Origin: Propionibacteriales bacterium
GTDB taxonomy: Bacteria > Actinomycetota > Actinomycetes > Propionibacteriales > Propionibacteriaceae
DNA: 7,557 bases
Reading direction: 5' to 3'
Assembly (NCBI GenBank): GCA_030453285.1
Contig: JAKDKP010000090.1
Span: 1 to 7,557 of the forward strand
The notes under the pieces were generated by a model that worked only from the letters and a program-made list of their open reading frames with translations, searched no databases and was not told the origin of the DNA. This document shows positions 1-4,868 of the stretch, piece by piece. How positions within the stretch are numbered: position 1 is the first letter of the stretch; every line of letters begins with the position of its first letter. The position numbers and the translations under genes were made by a program.

Positions 1-96
1 TTGGTGGCGGACAGCGAAATCATCGACCGAGCGGAAAACCTGCGCCGCGACGTCTGGCCACACCCCGTGTCCGGCGCACTGTCTGGCGACTGGTGA
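1..96 (+). CDS. 3' end of an unidentified gene (partial)
   Basis: Frame 1 is open from the first base to a TGA at 94-96 and gives 31 residues ending in HPVSGALSGDW. Codon choice is G/C-rich at third positions and the peptide (an acidic, helix-like start SEIIDRAENLRRDVW, then a Pro/Gly-rich tail) looks like the natural C-terminus of a longer protein entering from the left edge. The first codon TTG could in principle be a start, but no ribosome binding site can be seen because the window begins here. I do not recognise the family. No neighbour clearly shares an operon with it: the next + strand gene starts about 470 bases on. Confidence 0.4.
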   Translation: MVADSEIIDRAENLRRDVWPHPVSGALSGDW

Positions 97-173
97 TCTG
101 AGGGTCGAAGGCTGGTGCTACCTGGTTTGGAGACTCTTGTCGGTAGCACTCAGGTCCCGTTGACCCTGATGGC

Positions 174-395
174 CTAGGGGATCCCAGCCACACTACCGGA
201 CACTTTGCGTATCAAGATCGTGCGTATTTCGACGTCCGTAGGGTGCCCTCGGACCGGGGGGGGAGCCGCGCAGATGCTGCGGACACCACCCTTCCCACGG
301 GTCGACCGAACGCCGACCTCCCCGGCGCGATTCCGCTGGTGGTGCCAGCGCACGAGTTGCCTGGCCTGCTTCCGCAGGTTCTCAAGGTTGATCAT
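174..395 (-). pseudogene. decayed remnant of a short actinobacterial 'NLExLRKQAKxLVRWH' family protein
   Basis: Reading leftward from ATG at 395, the first 22 residues (MINLENLRKQARQLVRWHHQ plus RN) closely resemble the N-terminus of a small helical domain that I recall from many actinomycete genomes, alone or fused to ankyrin or glyoxalase-like regions. A TDVEI motif further along also fits that family. The segment between them is unusually rich in Arg, Gly and Pro. After TDVEI the expected tail (an 'L-x-x-AQ-x-x-x-ARExGFxxW' type motif) is missing and the frame ends at TAG. A run of eight G at 256-263 (C on the coding strand) is a plausible frameshift point. No clear ribosome binding site precedes the ATG. 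I read it as a truncated or frameshifted remnant. The rest of the gene-free stretch 97-564 shows nothing I can support. The family assignment is from memory of the motif only. Confidence 0.4.
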
Positions 396-564
396 GGGCG
401 CAGTTCATTGGGATTCGAGGTGGGGATGGCCCCGGCAAGTGCCGGTGCGCCCTCATTCAGCGGCCCCTGCATCGTTCCGCCTATGATCACCCACTGTCAA
501 GGGCGGTCGGCCGTCCGGCGGCGGCATCAACGGAAGGGCCCGAGTCGACTCGTGAAAGAGTGAG

Positions 565-1464
565 ATGGTGATGCCGGTCCCGGACCTCGTACGCACCAGG
601 GCTCACTCCGTCGGCGCCGTGAGCTGGCTTGAGCAACTTCCGGCGATGGTCTCCAGTCTCGAGTCAGACTGGTCGATCACCGTGGGTCGGCCCTATGCGG
701 GTGGCTCCGAGGCCTTCGTTGCCGAAGCGATCGGGGTGGACGGTACGCCGGCGGTTCTGAAGGTGCTGATGCCCGGCGCGGGGAATGATCCCGCCCACGA
801 GGCAACGGTGCTTCGACTCGCCCAGGGCCATGGATGTCCGATGCTCCATCAGTTCGACGCCGACCGGGGCGCCCTGTTGATGGAACGGCTGGGGCGGCCG
901 CTGTACGCACTCGGTCTCCCACTGATGCGGCGGCTGGAGATTCTGTGTGCGACGGCTGCGCGCATCTGGCAGCCGGCACCGGGCTGCGGACTGCCCACAG
1001 GGGCGGAGAAGGCAAGATGGCTGGCCGATTTCGTGGTCACGTTGTGGGAGGAGCTTGACCATCCGTCAGAAAGGGCGTTGGATCATGCCCTCGCCGCCGC
1101 CCGTCGTCGCGAACTGGCGCACCGGGACGACCGGGCCGTCCTGGTCCACGGCGATGTGCACGAGCTGAATGCGCTGGAGAGCGCCAGCGGATTCAAGCTG
1201 GTCGACCCTGACGGATTCCTGGCCGAGGCGGAGTATGACCTCGGCATCCTGATGCGTGGCGACCCGGCGGAGTTGCTGGCCGACGACCCGCTTGATCGCG
1301 CGCGATGGCTGGCCACCCGTACCGGGCTCGATCCAGTCGCGGTGTGGGAATGGGGGGTCATCGAACGCCTCTCGACGGGGCTACTCTGCATCCAGATCGG
1401 TATGCAGCCGCTCGGCCAGGACACACTCAATGCCGCCGAAACGGTCACCGGCCTGACGATCTGA
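565..1464 (+). CDS. aminoglycoside/hydroxyurea-type phosphotransferase, APH(6)/StrB-like
   Basis: The protein has 299 residues, close to the usual 270-300 of APH(6) streptomycin 6-phosphotransferases and hydroxyurea kinases (PF04655 type). Kinase-fold landmarks are in order: a glycine-containing N-lobe strand (GRPYAGGSEAFVAEA, 41-55), the ATP-anchoring lysine in AVLKV (K66), a helix-C glutamate (E79 in HEATVL), the catalytic loop HGDVHELN (D197 catalytic, N202 metal-binding) and the metal-binding DPDG (D214/D216). LVDPDGFLAEAEYDLGIL resembles the APH(6) form of this loop rather than that of APH(3'). It would transfer phosphate from ATP to a hydroxyl of an aminocyclitol or similar small molecule in the cytoplasm; the substrate is not readable from sequence. 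ATG 565 follows a weak purine-rich stretch (GAAAGAG); the ATG at 571 is an alternative. It converges on the next gene with a 16-base gap and stands alone on its strand. Confidence 0.85.
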   Translation: MVMPVPDLVRTRAHSVGAVSWLEQLPAMVSSLESDWSITVGRPYAGGSEAFVAEAIGVDGTPAVLKVLMPGAGNDPAHEATVLRLAQGHGCPMLHQFDADRGALLMERLGRPLYALGLPLMRRLEILCATAARIWQPAPGCGLPTGAEKARWLADFVVTLWEELDHPSERALDHALAAARRRELAHRDDRAVLVHGDVHELNALESASGFKLVDPDGFLAEAEYDLGILMRGDPAELLADDPLDRARWLATRTGLDPVAVWEWGVIERLSTGLLCIQIGMQPLGQDTLNAAETVTGLTI

Positions 1465-1480
1465 GCGCCAGCGTCGGTCG

Positions 1481-2515
1481 TCACCAGACGAGGGCATCCA
1501 GATGGTTGCGGCCCGACAGCAGCGCAGTGATGCGGTCCTGCGCGCCTTGGCGTACGTCAGGGTCGGGATGGTGGGCGTGGAGGGCGAGCTCGACGTACAT
1601 GTCATAGAAGTTCAATCGTTCCCGCAGGTGCTCGCGTTCGAACAGCTCCGGGTAGGCACCGTGCAACCAGCCGGGGACGTCGGTGAGGATGGCCTCGTCG
1701 AGGCCTTGTTCGTCAGGTGTGGGTGGATATTCTCGCGCCCGTGCGCACCAACGCAGGATGGTGTCGAGTTCGGCGTCCGACGGTTGAGCCAACGCCTCGG
1801 CGAAGTCGATGATTCCGGTGACGCGTCCCTGGTCGACGATCACATTGGACCCGTGCAGGTCGCCATGGACGAGGACAGGAAGGTCGGCGGCGAACAGCGG
1901 CAACCGCTCCTTGATCCAATCGGCGACGTCGGTGAGCAGCCGCCGGTCATGCTCGGGCAGTCGCCGGGCGGCTTCGACCTGCTGGAGCGTCGCGTTCACC
2001 ACGGGCGGATGGAACGCCGGCCACGCTTGGCCGCTGAGCGCATTGGCCAGCCAGGGTGGTAGCAGGTCGGCCGGGACTGGAACGCGATGAAGCGCGCGCA
2101 ACGCCGTTCCGAGACATTCGATGATTGACCGGCGCGTACGTGGGTCCGCCGCCGGCCACGCGGCGTACAAGGTCTGGCCTGGCAGTCGTTCGGAGATGTA
2201 CCACGGGCCGTCCGGCCCGTGGCCGTTGGCGACAGGTCGGGCGTGGGGGACCTCGCTGTCGCCGAGCAGGGCGACAACTTGGGCCTCGTGACGGTATGCG
2301 TCGCGGAACTGATCGTTGCTGTTGAGCCGTACGACGTATTCGTCGCCGACCCACACACGGCTCACCCAGCCGGCCTTTCGGCCGAACCGTCCGGTGGTCG
2401 GCAGCCCGGCGGCGACCAGCGTTCGGTGCAGTTCCGGATCGTCGGCCCCGGTGACGGTCTCTGCGCTTGGGCGAGGCTCCCAGCTCCCGCCATCGCTCCC
2501 GTCGCCGTCGGTCAT
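1481..2515 (-). CDS. aminoglycoside phosphotransferase family protein (PF01636 type)
   Basis: The protein has 344 residues from ATG 2515. The N-lobe carries a strand/turn (GRFGRKAGWVSRVWVGDEYVVR, 42-63) with Arg where a Lys is usual (VVRLN, R63) and a helix-C glutamate (RHEAQVV, E78). Then come a hinge-like YISERLPGQTL (106-116), the catalytic loop HGDLHGSN (H217, D219, N224) and the metal-binding IIDFAE (D237). All catalytic positions are intact, so it is probably an active small-molecule kinase; substrate unknown (aminoglycoside, macrolide, homoserine-like or other). The frame stays open upstream to 2920, but that part is low-complexity Arg/Pro sequence and antisense to other genes. I chose 2515 because its ATG overlaps the stop of the upstream 69-residue ORF as ATGA, the usual arrangement for translational coupling. 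It is longer than APH(3') enzymes (about 265 residues), mainly through the C-terminal helical part. Confidence 0.85.
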   Translation of the reverse strand: MTDGDGSDGGSWEPRPSAETVTGADDPELHRTLVAAGLPTTGRFGRKAGWVSRVWVGDEYVVRLNSNDQFRDAYRHEAQVVALLGDSEVPHARPVANGHGPDGPWYISERLPGQTLYAAWPAADPRTRRSIIECLGTALRALHRVPVPADLLPPWLANALSGQAWPAFHPPVVNATLQQVEAARRLPEHDRRLLTDVADWIKERLPLFAADLPVLVHGDLHGSNVIVDQGRVTGIIDFAEALAQPSDAELDTILRWCARAREYPPTPDEQGLDEAILTDVPGWLHGAYPELFEREHLRERLNFYDMYVELALHAHHPDPDVRQGAQDRITALLSGRNHLDALVW

Positions 2516-2721
2516 GGGTGCGAGTCTATTCGTCGGCGACTGAAGGCCACCAATGGAATGGGTCCGCGATGCAGGACGTGGGGAACGTCGACCCACGGCA
2601 GCCACGGATCTTCCGGCCCCAGGTTCACCAGCCGATCGATGGCCCGTACGGTGACGTCCCTGACCGCGCGCAGGCTGGCAGTGGTGTGGTAGAGCGTTCC
2701 GGTAACACGTTGTGAAGGCAT
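2512..2721 (-). CDS. 69-residue orphan protein, translationally coupled to the downstream phosphotransferase
   Basis: Starting at ATG 2721, a 69-residue ORF ends in a TGA that shares two bases with the start codon of the phosphotransferase (ATGA at 2515-2512). A purine-rich ribosome binding site, GAGAGGG on the reverse strand (2735-2729), lies 7 bases before the ATG. About 70% of codons end in G or C, most strongly in the middle, which supports a real gene. The sequence has a basic N-terminal half (SLRAVRDVTVRAIDRLV), then a Trp/Pro-rich stretch (GPEDPWLPWVDVPHVLHR), and no membrane segment or signal peptide. I do not recognise the family. It could be a small partner or leader of the kinase, or the surviving end of a larger gene. 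Its start abuts the dead antitoxin gene on the other strand, and its ribosome binding site lies inside that remnant. Confidence 0.6.
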   Translation of the reverse strand: MPSQRVTGTLYHTTASLRAVRDVTVRAIDRLVNLGPEDPWLPWVDVPHVLHRGPIPLVAFSRRRIDSHP

Positions 2722-2952
2722 AAGAAAACCCTCTCATTTCTGTCGGATGAGGATGACGCCATCCTCGACGAGTAAGTCCGTGTCTCTGACTTGCCCTCCA
2801 GGTCCGCAGCTCTGCATCACGCCGTACGGATGCTGCGGCTGCCCAAGCTGGGGGAGGACTATGAATCCGCCTGGCAGGAGTGGGAGGCGTCGGGTGACGA
2901 GGCAACCTGGAGCGTGGCAACGACTGATGGGCTCACCGATGCTGCGCGGTGA
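2722..2952 (+). pseudogene. mazE9-like antitoxin gene, start codon lost and in-frame stop
   Basis: One reading frame from 2722 to TGA 2950-2952 encodes 76 codons, the length I recall for M. tuberculosis MazE9. It reads KTLSFLSDEDDAILDE, then TAA at 2773-2775, then VRVSDLPSRSAALHHAVRML and on through ESAWQEWEASGDE to a final DAAR. The family equivalent reads like MK-LSVSLSDDDVAILDAY followed by a LPSRSA motif and a WQEW motif. The TAA therefore falls on a Tyr position (one base from TAC/TAT), and the first codon is AAG where ATG is expected (one base). A GAAGG at 2714-2718 may be the old ribosome binding site. The DNA-binding half is thus not translatable as one piece with the toxin-binding half. 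The C-terminal 53 residues (TTG 2791) or 40 residues (ATG 2830) could still be made only if translation restarts; neither start has a good binding site. It overlaps mazF by 14 bases, as in intact modules. Confidence 0.8.
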
Positions 2953-3286
2953 GATCCGACTCGTTGACTTGGATCCCGTACGCCGCAGCGAGGCCAACAA
3001 GCGACGGCCGGCGGTCATCGTCAGCAATGACCGCGCGAATGCCTCGGCGGCTCGACTGGGCCGCGGAGTGATCACGGTCGTCCCGGTCACCAGCAACGTC
3101 GACCGCATCTTCGCCTTTCAGACGTTGCTGCAAGCGGCGGCGACCGGATTGGGCCGCGACTCCAAGGCCCAAGCCGAGCAGGTTCGCTCCATTGCCGTGG
3201 AGCGGGTGGGAGCGGTTCTCGGGCGAGCGCCAGCCAGTGTGATGGCGCAGGTCGACGATGCCCTCCGCATCCACCTGCAGTTGTAG
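2939..3286 (+). CDS. mazF: MazF/PemK-type endoribonuclease toxin, MazF9-like
   Basis: The protein has 115 residues from ATG 2939, normal for MazF. Landmarks are RGEIRLVDLDPVR (3-15), KRRPAVIVSNDRAN (21-34), VITVVPVTSN (44-53) and KAQAEQVRSI (76-85). Arg23 and Thr51 correspond to the catalytic Arg/Thr pair of MazF enzymes, so the toxin looks active. The run of motifs closely matches my recollection of M. tuberculosis MazF9 (Rv2801c). MazF toxins cut single-stranded RNA at short sequence motifs, halting translation, and are held inactive by MazE. The frame is open back to 2747, but that part overlaps the antitoxin frame and is not family-like, so 2939 is chosen; the start sits inside the 3' end of mazE for coupled translation. 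What is odd is that the partner antitoxin gene is broken, so this is an apparently intact toxin without its cognate full-length antitoxin in the window. Confidence 0.9.
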   Translation: MLRGEIRLVDLDPVRRSEANKRRPAVIVSNDRANASAARLGRGVITVVPVTSNVDRIFAFQTLLQAAATGLGRDSKAQAEQVRSIAVERVGAVLGRAPASVMAQVDDALRIHLQL

Positions 3287-3388
3287 GCTCCAGGCTCGCT
3301 TGCTCGGCAGGTGGCACGGTGTCAGAAGGGGAGGGCTGCTCCTCGGATCTGATGAATAAGCTCTTCTGGCAGTTGATGCAACCGGACT

Positions 3389-3416
3389 AACTGACATAAT
3401 GTACCTTATCGGACAA
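3389..3416 (-). other. dif: dif-like XerC/XerD recombination site
   Basis: Read on the reverse strand, this 28-bp site splits exactly as XerC arm TTGTCCGATAA (3416-3406), 6-bp centre GGTACA (3405-3400) and XerD arm TTATGTCAGTT (3399-3389). Against the actinobacterial dif consensus as I remember it (arms of the form TTSRCCGATAA and TTATGTCAAGT), I count 24 of 28 positions agreeing. The core CCGATAA and the core TTATGTCA are both identical. The arms have the partial dyad expected of dif (ATAA/TTAT flanking the 6-bp centre). It lies in a gene-free gap (3287-3489) between mazF and a convergent gene, a normal place for dif. It could be the chromosomal dif or a dif mimic carried or left by a Xer-exploiting element. 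I see no second copy in the window. Confidence 0.7.
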
Positions 3417-3489
3417 GGGTGCCCGGTGCTTCGAGTTACGCTCCTCCCTCCCTGCTCCGCCACCGCTACCCCTTGTGTGCAGTTCACGT

Positions 3490-4074
3490 TCACACCTGGC
3501 GGCCCACGAACCCGGCGAGCCTGGTGTGGATGTCGCAGGTCTCATCAACGGCGACGACAGGGCCGAAGGGGCCGTCGTCACTGCGCTGGTCAGCGGGCAC
3601 GTTGGCGGTGAACCAGTCCAGGGCCGCCTCGGACAACTGGGGATCGAGGTCGGCCACTCGACCGGTCGTGCTGGCCAGGTCCCAGGCGTGCACGGTGAAT
3701 TCGTGGGTGTACGCGTCGAGCAGCTCGCGCCCGGTCATGGTTCCCCAAGCCACGGTGCACTCGCGCTCGAGCAGGTCCGGCAATGCCCAGGTCGAACGCA
3801 GGTCTGCCCGGGTCTGACGGAGCTCTCGCAATGACAGCCCCACGACGTCGTCGGCCGGGTCGGTCACCGTCGTCATGTCGCCGCCTCGCCCAACCGTGAT
3901 CAGTTTGCGGAGCACGGCGATCACGTGCGCGAGAACAGCCTGCACGTCGTACTGACCACAGGGTGTCGATTGGCTGAGGTCGGTGTCGTTCAACACGTCG
4001 ACGAGTGCTTCGTACTGGTCGAGTGAGGCCTCCAGCAGCGGTCGAGGATCGTTGGGTGTGGTGGACGATGCCAT
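3490..4074 (-). CDS. TIGR03086 family metal-binding protein (DinB/mycothiol maleylpyruvate isomerase fold)
   Basis: The protein has 194 residues, typical of the family. An N-terminal four-helix region includes STPCGQYDVQAVLAHVIAVL (36-55), with His50 as the first metal ligand. Later, AYTHEFTVHAWDLASTTGRV (121-140) supplies Glu125 and His129 with the E-x3-H spacing seen in mycothiol-dependent maleylpyruvate isomerase (His52/Glu144/His148 in the Corynebacterium enzyme, from memory). The C-terminus FGPVVAVDETCDIHTRLAGFVGR (170-192) is the usual family ending. These proteins are thought to bind a divalent metal and act with mycothiol as thiol transferases or isomerases; the specific reaction here is unknown. 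The ATG at 4074 is preceded by GGAGGT (4091-4086) with 11 bases between, a little long. The gene is alone on its strand, and its promoter is not obvious in the upstream gap. Confidence 0.85.
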   Translation of the reverse strand: MASSTTPNDPRPLLEASLDQYEALVDVLNDTDLSQSTPCGQYDVQAVLAHVIAVLRKLITVGRGGDMTTVTDPADDVVGLSLRELRQTRADLRSTWALPDLLERECTVAWGTMTGRELLDAYTHEFTVHAWDLASTTGRVADLDPQLSEAALDWFTANVPADQRSDDGPFGPVVAVDETCDIHTRLAGFVGRQV

Positions 4075-4322
4075 ATGAGAGAGAGACCTCCATGGGTTGG
4101 TCGGGAGCGGTCAACGTGCACGGTAGGCGGCTCTACTGACAAGACATCACTCACGTCCCCCGTATGGACGCGCACGTGGCTGTCCACCAGCTCCAACCCG
4201 TCACGACGAGGACCGCAACTCGCGAACTCCAAGGCGTCATCCGCTGGATGGCAGGGCGGCCTGTGAGTGTGAGGCTTCGTGATCAACTGTGACGAGTCTC
4301 CCGAAGGGCGGCGCCATCTCCC

Positions 4323-4351
4323 CTGTCGTCACCGTAGCGAACTGTCGTCAC
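4323..4351. repeat. 10-bp direct repeat CTGTCGTCAC, 19-bp period
   Basis: CTGTCGTCAC occurs at 4323-4332 and again at 4342-4351, a start-to-start distance of 19 bp (about two helical turns). A GGTGACA in reverse sense follows at about 4356-4362. This could be a binding site for a dimeric regulator, but no adjacent gene start lies close enough to assign it, and short repeats like this can occur by chance. Confidence 0.35.
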
Positions 4352-4666
4352 GATGGGTGACATCCGCATCCGGTAAGGCGAGCCGCAGAGCCGGTTGCAC
4401 GAGTGAACCGAGCCCTGCCGCATGGAACGCGTGGTATTGCCCGCTCTGTTCCTGCTTCATGATCATGTGGTCCTGTTCCGCCCACCTCACGACAATTCTC
4501 TGTGGCCTGTCGTTCGTGTGGAGGTCAGTGCTATGACTCCGCCGGTTCTCAGCACTCCCCTGTTCTGGAGCCGTGGCCTTCGGACCTGCGGCCTGGCCGT
4601 GGTCCTGACGCTAACGGCGAGGGTGGAGTGACGCATCGGGTTTTCCCGCGGGTCCGGCCTTCACGC

Positions 4667-4682
4667 GCCGAAGTGCCGAAGT
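4667..4682. repeat. 8-bp tandem repeat next to a promoter
   Basis: GCCGAAGT is repeated head to tail at 4667-4674 and 4675-4682, ending one base before the -35 hexamer of the predicted promoter. The position would suit an activator site or upstream promoter element, but the repeat is short and this is inference only. Confidence 0.35.
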
Positions 4683-4683
4683 G

Positions 4684-4712
4684 TTGACGTCGAGTTGTGC
4701 GCTGCCCATAAT
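4684..4712 (+). promoter_or_regulatory. predicted sigma-70/HrdB-type promoter
   Basis: TTGACG (4684-4689) and CATAAT (4707-4712) are separated by exactly 17 bases. Each matches five of the six consensus bases, which is uncommon in such GC-rich DNA. Transcription would start near 4719 and run into the gene at 4869 through a leader of about 150 nt. Confidence 0.6.
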
Positions 4713-4743
4713 CGATTCCGGCGTTGACTTGACGCCCAGCCTG

Positions 4744-4769
4744 CGAGGCCCTACCCCAGCGGGGCCTCG
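4744..4769 (+). terminator. stem-loop in the leader: attenuator or terminator candidate
   Basis: CGAGGCCC (4744-4751) and GGGCCTCG (4762-4769) form a perfect 8-bp GC-rich stem with a 10-base loop. Inside it, CCCC-AGC-GGGG (4754-4764) offers a competing hairpin. No T run follows, which is normal for many actinobacterial terminators. It lies between the predicted promoter and the gene at 4869, so on the + strand it would act on that gene's own leader rather than end an upstream gene. The mutually exclusive stems are suggestive of attenuation, not proof. Confidence 0.45.
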
Positions 4770-4771
4770 AG

Positions 4772-4849
4772 ATGGCGAAGGGGAACTCTGCCCTCAGGGT
4801 CGCGACCGGATCAGGCCTGTTCGAGTGTCACGGTGCTGGGGAACGTTGA
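4772..4849 (+). CDS. possible 25-residue leader peptide
   Basis: An ATG three bases after the leader hairpin opens a 25-codon frame (MAKGNSALRVATGSGLFECH plus five residues) ending at TGA 4847-4849, 19 bases before the start of the next gene. There is no clear ribosome binding site apart from the GGGG of the hairpin itself, and the peptide has no recognisable feature. It is listed because a short ORF between a hairpin and a resistance-like gene is a known layout for ribosome-mediated attenuation; it may equally be chance. Confidence 0.2.
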   Translation: MAKGNSALRVATGSGLFECHGAGER

Positions 4850-4868
4850 CACGTCGAGGAGGCTTGTC

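Larger units (their letters stand above)
4075..4683. other. gene-free stretch between the TIGR03086 gene and the promoter of the next gene
   Basis: No reading frame here has a convincing start, ribosome binding site or protein-like composition. Two + strand ORFs around 4279-4536 and 4422-4631 exist, but they are rich in Cys, Arg, Ser and His in the way of chance ORFs in GC-rich DNA. Visible small structures are a 10-bp direct repeat near 4323-4351, a perfect 10-bp palindrome CATGATCATG at 4458-4467, and a short CGGG-TTTT-CCCG hairpin at 4637-4648 not followed by a T run. The stretch may hold the promoter of the reverse-strand gene at its left end and decayed sequence in the middle, but I cannot identify a source gene. 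Confidence 0.5.

Noticed and set aside
2516..2920. N-terminal extension of the reverse-strand phosphotransferase to 479 residues
   Set aside because: The extension is low-complexity Arg/Pro/His sequence, overlaps the mazE remnant and the 69-residue ORF in antisense or another frame, and lacks a ribosome binding site; the ATGA overlap at 2515 is the better start.
2747..2938. Longer start for mazF giving 179 residues
   Set aside because: The extra 64 residues are the out-of-frame reading of the antitoxin gene and are not family-like; MazF proteins normally begin at MLRGE or similar.
3328..3335. GGGGAGGG, a KOPS-like (GGGNAGGG) motif pointing toward the dif-like site
   Set aside because: A few such octamers are expected by chance in a GC-rich window this size, and the E. 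coli KOPS motif need not apply to actinomycete FtsK; one occurrence proves nothing.
3373..3400. TTGATG-16-CATAAT promoter overlapping the dif-like site
   Set aside because: It would transcribe toward the end of a convergent gene with no downstream start; the -10 match is explained by the XerD arm.
3475..3834. + strand ORF of 119 residues opposite the TIGR03086 gene
   Set aside because: It is antisense to a gene with clear family motifs and metal ligands; protein-like Gly/Val content is typical of the complementary frame in GC-rich genes.
3990..4286. 98-residue reverse-strand ORF overlapping the TIGR03086 gene start
   Set aside because: It runs out of frame through a well-supported coding region, and its His/Pro/Arg-rich sequence matches a shadow frame.
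4422..4631. 69-residue + strand ORF in the gene-free gap
   Set aside because: No ribosome binding site, no recognisable motif and a chance-like composition; overlapping ORFs in other frames look no worse.
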